Assembly: GCA_013288285.1 (NCBI GenBank)
Contig: JABDCE010000015.1
Span: 1-46,665 of the forward strand
Direction of reading: 5' to 3'
Origin: Bacteroidota bacterium
GTDB taxonomy: Bacteria > Bacteroidota > Bacteroidia > Chitinophagales > Chitinophagaceae
Length of the DNA: 46,665 bases
A model generated the notes under the pieces. That model was not told where the DNA came from and did no database searches. It worked only from the letters and a program-made list of their open reading frames with translations. The position numbers and the translations under genes were made by a program. Of the stretch, positions 32,638 through 39,002 are shown in pieces. How positions within the stretch are numbered: position 1 is the first letter of the stretch; each line of letters begins with the position of its first letter.

Positions 32638-32716
32638 ACCTATAGGTTATAAGAACTTTTTTTGTGTGGTTTGAAGACTACCCCTCGCATTTTCTAATGT
32701 AAAGGGGTAGCTTTTT
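32638..32716 (+). ncRNA. Candidate small RNA (~80 nt)
   Basis: The segment starts ~7 nt after an exact -7 element (32624-32631) and ends at a strong intrinsic terminator (32678-32716). It contains no ORF and lies between lepB and hemW, both on the minus strand, so neither gene can explain a + strand promoter and terminator. An ACCTATAGGT palindrome is near the 5' end (about 32638-32647). No Rfam family is recognised by eye. The start point is a guess from the -7 position. Confidence 0.45.
32678..32716 (+). terminator. Intrinsic terminator of the candidate sRNA
   Basis: Outer stem of 8 bp (CTACCCCT 32678-32685 with AGGGGTAG 32703-32710), small internal loop, then an inner 5-bp stem (GCATT with AATGT) around TTCT, followed by CTTTTT on the + strand. 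On the minus strand no U-tract follows, so it is oriented for + strand transcription. Confidence 0.7.
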
Positions 32717-33893
32717 ATAGCTCCGAAACAAATAATTCCGATGCGATCCTGTCAGCGAAGAGCTTTCCGGCGGTGGCGAGCATTAGTTTACTTCCTTCCT
32801 GATACAGCCATTTTTTTTCCTGGAAGATGTAGCTGCTTTCGGTGACCGCCTTTGCAAAATTGCTGTCCCATTCTTTTTCGATTTTACCCAGATCGCAGCC
32901 CCACATAGTGCGCAGAGAGGTCATAATGTATTCGTTGAGGTGTTCAATGGGGGTTAGCCTTTCCTCTTCAAATACCGGCTTAGCGTTGCTCAATATGCCG
33001 GTTGCGTATTGTGCATTGTTGGCCACATTCCATCTGCGCGAAACCCCATCGAAAGAGTGTGCTGACGGGCCTATGCCGAGATAATGGTTTCCCCGCCAGT
33101 AGTTTGTATTATGAACCGCATACCTACCGGGCAGCGCAAGGTTAGATATTTCGTAATGGTCATAACCAGTTGTTGCTGCCCATTCTGTCAGCAGTTCAAA
33201 TTGCCCTGCTGCCTGCTCCGGGTCTACGGGTGCTGCCTTCTTCTTTTCTATAGCGTGGTGCAGGGCGGTTTTGCTCTCCACAGTGAGCGCGTAGGAAGAT
33301 AAGTGAGGTACTGCCAGTTCTGCCACTTTTGCGAGGTTGTTTTTCCATGCCTGGTCACTTAGCCCGGGGGTGCCGTAGATCAGGTCCAGGCTCAGGTTAC
33401 TAAACCCGGCATCCTGTGCTGCCTTTATCGCATAGTCGGCATCCTGGGCAGTATGCGCCCGCTTCATATATAAGAGGTCTTCTTCCCGGAAAGATTGCAC
33501 ACCAACACTCAGCCTGTTCACTGGTGTACCTCGTAGCGCCCGCAGGTATTTTTTATCCAGGTCATCAGGGTTTGCTTCCAGGGTGCATTCTTTCAACGCG
33601 CTCACCGGGTAGTATTTCAGTATAGTGTCAATGATCAGGTTCACCTCATCGGCAGATAAAAGCGAGGGGGTACCTCCACCAAAATAGATCGTTTCTACTG
33701 GCGCTCCCTGCAAGTAATCCTTGCGCATTTCTATTTCCTTTAATATAGCCTGCAGTACCTCTTCCTTCCCCCTAAGGGACGTAGAAAAGTGGAAATTGCA
33801 GTAAACACATGCTTGTTTGCAAAAGGGAATATGCAGGTAAATGCCTGCTGTTGGCGGGTTTTGCTTGTCTGGCGGTGCTTCTGGTTGCTGCAT
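32715..33893 (-). CDS. hemW: Radical SAM heme chaperone HemW (oxygen-independent coproporphyrinogen oxidase-like)
   Basis: 392 residues from ATG 33893 (MQQPEAPPDK); an in-frame TTG three codons upstream overlaps the -7 element. The radical SAM motif is C25-x3-C29-x2-C32 (PFCKQACVYCNFHF), followed by ETIYFGGGTPSLL and VNRLSVGVQSFREEDL, both typical of HemN/HemW. The C-terminal ~100 residues are the HemW helical domain (NEYIMTSLRTMWG). The N-terminus lacks the extension and the fourth Cys of true HemN, so the heme-chaperone HemW assignment is favoured. HemW binds heme and delivers it to respiratory enzymes. Confidence 0.93.
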   Translation of the reverse strand: MQQPEAPPDKQNPPTAGIYLHIPFCKQACVYCNFHFSTSLRGKEEVLQAILKEIEMRKDYLQGAPVETIYFGGGTPSLLSADEVNLIIDTILKYYPVSALKECTLEANPDDLDKKYLRALRGTPVNRLSVGVQSFREEDLLYMKRAHTAQDADYAIKAAQDAGFSNLSLDLIYGTPGLSDQAWKNNLAKVAELAVPHLSSYALTVESKTALHHAIEKKKAAPVDPEQAAGQFELLTEWAATTGYDHYEISNLALPGRYAVHNTNYWRGNHYLGIGPSAHSFDGVSRRWNVANNAQYATGILSNAKPVFEEERLTPIEHLNEYIMTSLRTMWGCDLGKIEKEWDSNFAKAVTESSYIFQEKKWLYQEGSKLMLATAGKLFADRIASELFVSEL

Positions 33894-33899
33894 GTTCCA

Positions 33900-33907
33900 C
33901 AAAGGTA
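33900..33907 (-). promoter_or_regulatory. hemW promoter -7 element, 6 nt from ATG
   Basis: CAAAGGTA on the + strand (TACCTTTG on the minus strand), exact TAnnTTTG, only six bases (33894-33899) from ATG 33893. Confidence 0.5.
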
Positions 33908-33996
33908 AGGCATTCAGAAACCTTCATTATTCAGCTACTTTTATATAATTTATGAAATTTTAACAACTTATTTAGCGGTTGTATTAACAAAAGCCT

Positions 33997-34004
33997 TACA
34001 TTTG
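33997..34004 (+). promoter_or_regulatory. Promoter -7 element TACATTTG for the glucosaminidase gene
   Basis: Exact TAnnTTTG, 44 nt before the ATG. A TTG at 33979-33981 gives a spacer of 15 nt, shorter than usual. Confidence 0.5.
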
Positions 34005-34048
34005 CAACCCCGCTGTACTTTTAGGCGGTCAGTAATAAAAGATTAAAT

Positions 34049-34546
34049 ATGAATGTGATGTACAGGATGATGAGGCGGTGTTTACTTGTATCAGGCTTGT
34101 TAGCGATGGTAATCATCGCTCGTGCGCAAAACTCAAGTTACATCAACAATCATAAGTTCATCGCTACAGTACTTTCTAATTATTACGGCATCCCGGCTCC
34201 TGTTATCCTTTCGATTGCAACTATAGAATCTTCAGGCGGTGAAGGGCCGGCAGCAAAGGTATTGAACAACCACTTTGGTATAGAAGGCGAGAACTATATT
34301 GTGAACCGCCGCGGTCATAAAAGTCGTTATAAGCAATACAGCAACGAAATATCTTCCTATATTGACTTTTGCAAATTGGTTACCCACAAGCGCTTTTATA
34401 ACCGGCTAAAGGATAATGACGACTGCCGCCTGTGGGTAAAGGCCCTCAGCCATGCAGGTTATTCAGAGCTGCCAGAACAATGGGAGCAAAAAGTAATGAG
34501 TGTGCTTGATCGTATTGAACACGAGTCAGATGTAGCATCCAGATAA
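34049..34546 (+). CDS. Secreted glucosaminidase-domain peptidoglycan hydrolase
   Basis: 165 residues from ATG 34049; in-frame ATGs at 34058 and 34067 are alternatives. The signal peptide is LLVSGLLAMVIIARAQ (cleavage near residue 27). The mature domain is a compact FlgJ/LytG-like glucosaminidase (PF01832): HKFIATVLSNYYGIPAPVIL, then SIATIESSGGEG with the candidate catalytic Glu, NHFGIEGENY (the typical NxFGI-K motif), YSNEISSYIDFCKLVTHKRFY and the final LSHAGYSELPEQWEQKV. It should cut N-acetylglucosaminyl bonds of peptidoglycan. Convergent with the OYE gene, 2 nt apart. Confidence 0.9.
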   Translation: MNVMYRMMRRCLLVSGLLAMVIIARAQNSSYINNHKFIATVLSNYYGIPAPVILSIATIESSGGEGPAAKVLNNHFGIEGENYIVNRRGHKSRYKQYSNEISSYIDFCKLVTHKRFYNRLKDNDDCRLWVKALSHAGYSELPEQWEQKVMSVLDRIEHESDVASR

Positions 34547-34548
34547 GA

Positions 34549-35619
34549 CTACTTTTTCCTTTTCGCCCGTTCATATTGCTCCGGCCATTTCATGTCCTCA
34601 TAATCCAGCTCACGCGCAGCCCTTAATGGAAAATATGGATCACGCAGTAACTCCCTTGCCATAAATATGAGGTCGGCCTGCCCGTTGGCGAGAATTGTCT
34701 CGGCTTGTTCGGATGAAACAATGATACCTACTGTTCCGGTAAGTATGCCTGTCTTGCGCACCGCGTCTGAAAATGGCACCTGGTAACCTGGTTTGGCCGG
34801 TATTTTTGCATGAGCAACTACTCCGCCGGAAGAGCAATCCATCACGTCTACCCCTAAGTCTTTTACTATGACTGCCAGTTTTACGGAATCCTCAACTGTC
34901 CATCCTCCATCGGCCCAGTCACTGGCAGATATGCGTAGGAACAGCGGAAACTCTTCGGGCCACACACTGCGGATGGCAGTAATTATCTCCGATAGGAACC
35001 GGATGCGGTTCTCAAAACTGCCGCCATATTCATCGGTACGGCGATTACTGAGCGGTGAGGTAAATTCATTGACCAGGTAGCCATGGGCTCCGTGTATCTC
35101 AATGACTTTGAATCCGGCCTGCAAGGCTCGTTGCGCCGCCGACTTAAAGTCGGCAACTACCCGGTTTATTTCAGCTTGTGTAAGTGCTACCGGAGTATTT
35201 CGTTCGTCTGAAAAGGCTATGGAGCTGGGTGCCACTGATTGCCAGCCACCCTCTGTAGCCGGTATCCAATGGTCTCCTTTCCACGGAGGTGTTATGCTGG
35301 CTTTACGACCTGCATGTGCCAGTTGAATACCCGACACGCTGCCTTGTTGTGTAATAAATTCAGTGATCCTTTTCAACATGGTAATATGCTCATCCTTCCA
35401 GATGCCCAGGTCTTGCGGGGATATGCGTCCTTCAGGGGAAACGGCGGTAGCCTCTGTGAACACCAATGCCGCGCCACCAACCGCGCGGCTACCGAGATGG
35501 ACAAGATGCCAGTCGTTGGCAAAACCATCTGTGCTGGAATACTGGCACATAGGCGACACCACTATTCGGTTTTTAAGTTGAATGCTTCTGATCTGTAAAG
35601 GAGAGAATAACCGGGACAT
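34549..35619 (-). CDS. Old yellow enzyme family NADH:flavin oxidoreductase (YqjM-like)
   Basis: 356 residues. The FMN-binding TIM barrel shows SPMCQYSSTDGFANDWHLVH near residues 22-41 (the YqjM-subclass Cys and Tyr motif), GIQLAHAGRKAS, the catalytic EIHGAHGYLVNEFTSPLSNR, and RTDEYGGSFENRIRF, plus FMARELLRDPYFPLRAA at the C-terminus. These make it a class III (YqjM/XenA-like) ene-reductase that reduces activated alkenes, enoates or nitro compounds with NADPH and may serve in detoxification of electrophiles. It is divergent from clpP (74 nt). Confidence 0.94.
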   Translation of the reverse strand: MSRLFSPLQIRSIQLKNRIVVSPMCQYSSTDGFANDWHLVHLGSRAVGGAALVFTEATAVSPEGRISPQDLGIWKDEHITMLKRITEFITQQGSVSGIQLAHAGRKASITPPWKGDHWIPATEGGWQSVAPSSIAFSDERNTPVALTQAEINRVVADFKSAAQRALQAGFKVIEIHGAHGYLVNEFTSPLSNRRTDEYGGSFENRIRFLSEIITAIRSVWPEEFPLFLRISASDWADGGWTVEDSVKLAVIVKDLGVDVMDCSSGGVVAHAKIPAKPGYQVPFSDAVRKTGILTGTVGIIVSSEQAETILANGQADLIFMARELLRDPYFPLRAARELDYEDMKWPEQYERAKRKK

Positions 35620-35693
35620 AGTTCAAGCGGGATTTTTGGGATCGTATTCAAAGGTGCATACTTTTCGGTAATTTTTTGTTTTTACACTTTTGT

Positions 35694-36344
35694 ATGGCAA
35701 CCATGGACTATACTCCCACGTTTACATTTGTTGAAAAAGGAACAATGAGCCATTATTTACTTGATGAAACTCCGGAAGAAACCCCAGGGAAACAACCGCT
35801 TGCCGGAATGCAGATGGTGCTGAATAAAAACCTGCTGGAACAGCGCATGATATTTTTGTGGGGCGTGGTTGAAGATGAAAATGCGCGAACGATTGTGGAG
35901 CAATTATGTTACCTATCAGCAACGGATGCGCAAAAACCGATACACCTATATATAAATAGTCCCGGAGGTATGGTGACGGCGGGCAACGCCATATATGATA
36001 TGATGCAGCATGTGTCTGCGCCGGTCTATACTTACTGTATAGGCAATGCTGCATCAATGGCCGCTATACTTTTGTCAGCGGGGGAAAAAGGATACCGGTA
36101 TATATATCCGCTTGCAGAAGTAATGATACACCAGCCCAGCATGGGTGGGTTTAAGGCGCGGCTGTGGGAAATAGAGATACATGCCCGGCAGATAGCCAAG
36201 GCAAAAGAGATGGCAGCGAAGATACTGGCCGCTAACTGTGGTAAGGATGTGCAACAGGTAAAGGAGGACTTTGATAAAGACTACTGGATGGATGCGCAGG
36301 AAGCGATAGCATACGGGATAGTGGATAAGCTAATGGCTGTTTAG
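35694..36344 (+). CDS. clpP: ATP-dependent Clp protease proteolytic subunit
   Basis: 216 residues from ATG 35694; ATG 35703 is an alternative and a TTG upstream lies in the promoter region. The catalytic triad is Ser121 (GNAASMAAILLSAG), His146 (VMIHQPSMGG) and probably Asp196 (DKDYWMD). The processing region and hydrophobic pocket motifs NSPGGMVTAGNAIYD are present. The Ser box reads GNAASMAA instead of the common GQAASMGA/GMAASMGA, and the stretch before His (GYRYIYPLAEVMIHQP) also differs from main ClpPs, so this could be a paralogue. No clpX is adjacent. It is convergent with a MerR gene; the stop codons overlap. Confidence 0.92.
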   Translation: MATMDYTPTFTFVEKGTMSHYLLDETPEETPGKQPLAGMQMVLNKNLLEQRMIFLWGVVEDENARTIVEQLCYLSATDAQKPIHLYINSPGGMVTAGNAIYDMMQHVSAPVYTYCIGNAASMAAILLSAGEKGYRYIYPLAEVMIHQPSMGGFKARLWEIEIHARQIAKAKEMAAKILAANCGKDVQQVKEDFDKDYWMDAQEAIAYGIVDKLMAV

Positions 36345-36739
36345 GCGCACATCCTCATTTCGGTAAGAGTGGTGATGTGATTTATCTTTTCGCCCTGCAC
36401 CAACATGCGAGCCGCTTGCAGGCGATGTTTGTAAAGCAGCAGCTTGTCTATTTGTATTTCCAGGTGTATGATCTTCTGATCAATGATCTTAAACGTAGTT
36501 TTTGTATCGAGCGCGTCTACTTGGGCACGAACAATTATTTCCCGTATTTCCTCCAGTGTAAAGCCGAGGTTTTTTAGGTTACTGATGGCTTTCAACGTCT
36601 GCAATACTTCATCAGGATAATCCTTGTAATTGTTGGTGCTACGCGTAGCCTTTGGCAACTCTATGAGGCCGATCTTTTCATAGAACCGGATAGTATCTTT
36701 AGAGAAACCTGAAGCTTTAGACAGAGCACCTATCAGCAT
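36341..36739 (-). CDS. MerR-family transcriptional regulator
   Basis: 132 residues from ATG 36739 (MLIGALSKASGFSKDTIRFY); longer frames upstream have no conserved sequence. The winged-helix MerR N-terminus is textbook: IGALSKASGFSKDTIRFYEK (~3-22), IGLIELPKATRSTNNYKDYP (~23-42), then LKAISNLKNLGFTLEEIREI. The C-terminal half is the dimerising coiled coil (IIDQKIIHLEIQIDKLLLYK). No metal-binding Cys pair is visible (a lone Cys is near the C-terminal MRMCA), so the signal is unknown. It may control a neighbouring gene, but no operator-like dyad with 19-bp spacing was identified. Confidence 0.9.
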   Translation of the reverse strand: MLIGALSKASGFSKDTIRFYEKIGLIELPKATRSTNNYKDYPDEVLQTLKAISNLKNLGFTLEEIREIIVRAQVDALDTKTTFKIIDQKIIHLEIQIDKLLLYKHRLQAARMLVQGEKINHITTLTEMRMCA

Positions 36740-36788
36740 GGATGTAAAGCTAAGAAAAGGAAATGTTTTTGCGTGATATTTGTGGGGG

Positions 36789-37187
36789 TTAGCTACCAAG
36801 ACTGAGCATAACACAGGTAATGGCTGTGAGCAGCAACTGGCCGGAAATGACGATGAGAAACGAACGCAATGATATTTTATAGCTGTCATAAAATTCCGGT
36901 TCCATATAGTTTAGCGATACAAGTGACCGAAGCAACCTGCCAGACTTTAGATACATGCGGTAACAAAGCACCATGTATAAGGCGGATATGAGTACCAGCG
37001 TTCCTATACAGGAGACGTATGCCCGGCAATTATGCGCAATGAATACCAGTGTTTTTTCTGAAGAGACCAGCCAGCCTATAATGACCAGGTAACTACCGGA
37101 TACCTTTGCGTAGCTATCGAACAGGCGGGTGAAGTTGTCTTTAAACGAGTTATAAAGGAGATCAAATTTGTCTTTCTCGGGAGCCAT
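36789..37187 (-). CDS. Membrane protein of unknown function (3 TM)
   Basis: 132 residues, ATG 37187. An N-terminal polar helix (MAPEKDKFDLLYNSFKDNFT) precedes three hydrophobic segments: SGSYLVIIGWLVSSEKTLVF (~30-50), YVSCIGTLVLISALYMVLCY (~57-76) and SFLIVISGQLLLTAITCVML (~109-129). Between the second and third lies a soluble stretch of ~30 residues. No family recognised. It lies 49 nt upstream of the MerR gene on the same strand, so the two may share a transcript. Confidence 0.72.
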   Translation of the reverse strand: MAPEKDKFDLLYNSFKDNFTRLFDSYAKVSGSYLVIIGWLVSSEKTLVFIAHNCRAYVSCIGTLVLISALYMVLCYRMYLKSGRLLRSLVSLNYMEPEFYDSYKISLRSFLIVISGQLLLTAITCVMLSLGS

Positions 37188-37264
37188 AAGTTGTTTTAGC
37201 GATTAAATATAGCAAAAAGCAGATGTTTCGCCTTTTTAATTCCCGTTTTCATTTCAGTTTTTAA

Positions 37265-37272
37265 TAAGTTTG
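37265..37272 (+). promoter_or_regulatory. Promoter -7 element TAAGTTTG, 4 nt from ATG
   Basis: Exact TAnnTTTG followed by only four bases (37273-37276) before the ATG of the TPR lipoprotein at 37277. Confidence 0.55.
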
Positions 37273-37276
37273 CGGC

Positions 37277-38299
37277 ATGAAGCGCTCATGGATAAAGTAT
37301 TTTTCTATAATAGTGGGAAGTATACTTTTTGTTGCCTGCAATAGCCATAATACAAAAACCGTTGCTGCTGATACTGATCCTGTTTTCCAGACCGATCCGG
37401 GACTGAAAAATATCACGGAGCAGATCAGCAAGTCTCCGCAGGACGCAACACTGTATTTTGAGCGGGGCACTATGCTGCGCAAAATGCAGCTCGACTCACT
37501 GGCGCTCAAGGACTATAAAACGGCGTCTTCGTTAGATACAGGTAAGGCAGATTATTATAGCGCTGTAGGTGATCTGCTGTTTGAGAGCAAAGACCTGAAA
37601 GGATCGGTAGAGTGGATACGGAAAGCGCTGGCAAGGAACCCCACCGACAAAAAAGCGCACCTGAAAATAGCCAAGATGTTGCTGTACATGAAGAGCTACC
37701 CGGAGTCGGTGATAGAGGCAAACAAAGTGCTGATGCAGGATGTACACAACCCCGAAGCGTATTTTCTGAAAGGAATGGTATATAAGGAAGCGAAGGATAC
37801 CGGGAAAGCAATATCGTGCTTCCTCACGTCTATACAGGAGGCGCCCGACTACAAAGAATCGATCATACAACTGGGGCTGCTATATAGCGCAAAGAAAGAC
37901 CCGGTAGCACTAAAATACTTAGACAACGCCTACCGGTTAGATACCACTGATGTGTTCCCTATATATGCCAGAGGGGTATATTACCAGGAGAATAAAGATT
38001 ATGCGGCAGCTAAAGAAGAGTACACAAAGTGCATTATGAAGAACAAGCGTTATTCCGATGCTTATTTCAATATGGGCTACATACTCATGCAGCAGGATTC
38101 GGTGCCGAAAGCATGGCGGCAATACAATATAGTAACGAAGGTAGATCCGAGTAACCCGGCAGGCTATTTCAACCGGGGATTGTGCAGTGAGATGATGGAT
38201 AGTATAAAAAATGCCATAGCAGATTATAAAATGGCAGTAGTTCTGGATACAACATACAAAAGCCCTAAAGAAGCGCTACGCAGACTGAAGGCCAAATAA
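37277..38299 (+). CDS. TPR lipoprotein
   Basis: 340 residues. The signal/lipobox is SIIVGSILFVACNS (Cys near residue 21). The rest is an array of about seven TPRs: ATLYFERGTMLRKMQLDSLA (~58-77), ADYYSAVGDLLFESKDLKGS, KAHLKIAKMLLYMKSYPESV, PEAYFLKGMVYKEAKDTGKA, PIYARGVYYQENKDYAAAKE, SDAYFNMGYILMQQDSVPKA and PAGYFNRGLCSEMMDSIKNA. It is probably a periplasmic or outer membrane scaffold; the partner is unknown. It is 21 nt upstream of rpe and 37277-41429 may be one operon (TPR, rpe, TonB receptor). Confidence 0.9.
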   Translation: MKRSWIKYFSIIVGSILFVACNSHNTKTVAADTDPVFQTDPGLKNITEQISKSPQDATLYFERGTMLRKMQLDSLALKDYKTASSLDTGKADYYSAVGDLLFESKDLKGSVEWIRKALARNPTDKKAHLKIAKMLLYMKSYPESVIEANKVLMQDVHNPEAYFLKGMVYKEAKDTGKAISCFLTSIQEAPDYKESIIQLGLLYSAKKDPVALKYLDNAYRLDTTDVFPIYARGVYYQENKDYAAAKEEYTKCIMKNKRYSDAYFNMGYILMQQDSVPKAWRQYNIVTKVDPSNPAGYFNRGLCSEMMDSIKNAIADYKMAVVLDTTYKSPKEALRRLKAK

Positions 38300-38320
38300 A
38301 AATTTCAAAAACAAAACAAT

Positions 38321-38974
38321 ATGCCACTCATAGCGCCATCAATGCTTTCTGCAGATTTTCTGAACCTGGGAGCCGAAATAGATATGATCAATGACAGTGA
38401 GGCCGATTGGTTTCACCTGGATGTGATGGACGGGAAATTTGTGCCCAACATCAGCTATGGTATGCCTATTATAGCGCAGATGAAGAAACGCGCGAAGAAG
38501 ACTTTTGACGTGCACCTGATGGTGGAAGAGCCGCAGCGCTACCTTGAGGATTTTAAGAAAGCCGGCGCCGATTACCTGACCGTGCATTATGAAACCGGCT
38601 ATCATCTGCACCGCACGCTCACTGCTATTAGGGCGCTGGGCATGAAAGCAGGCCTGGCTATAAATCCGCACACGCCTGTGGAAATGGTACAGGACATTAT
38701 ACACGAGATAGACCTGCTGCTGGTAATGAGTATCAACCCGGGATTTGGCGGACAGAAGTTTCTGCCACTTACTTATTATAAGATACGGCAGGCTAAAGAG
38801 CTTATCACGAAGGCCGGCAGCAATACACTCATAGAAATAGATGGCGGTGTAACGCTGGAGAATGCGGCAGATATAGTAGCTGCAGGCGCTGACGTGCTTG
38901 TGGCCGGCAATACGGTGTTTTCTGCGCCGGACCCGAAGGAGATGATAAAAAGCTTAAAACGGGTAGGAAAATAA
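38321..38974 (+). CDS. rpe: Ribulose-phosphate 3-epimerase
   Basis: 217 residues, the usual length. Conserved motifs: IAPSMLSADFLNLGAEI (~4-20), WFHLDVMDGKFVPNISYG (~31-48, with His and Asp metal ligands), FDVHLMVEEPQRYLEDF (second His), MSINPGFGGQKFLPLTYYKI and IEIDGGVTLENAADIVAAGAD, the last holding the catalytic Asp and phosphate loop. It interconverts ribulose-5-phosphate and xylulose-5-phosphate in the pentose phosphate pathway, the same pathway as the transketolase subunit at 11.7-12.7 kb. Confidence 0.97.
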   Translation: MPLIAPSMLSADFLNLGAEIDMINDSEADWFHLDVMDGKFVPNISYGMPIIAQMKKRAKKTFDVHLMVEEPQRYLEDFKKAGADYLTVHYETGYHLHRTLTAIRALGMKAGLAINPHTPVEMVQDIIHEIDLLLVMSINPGFGGQKFLPLTYYKIRQAKELITKAGSNTLIEIDGGVTLENAADIVAAGADVLVAGNTVFSAPDPKEMIKSLKRVGK

Positions 38975-39002
38975 AGTTACCTTCATTACGTTAATACCGG
39001 GT

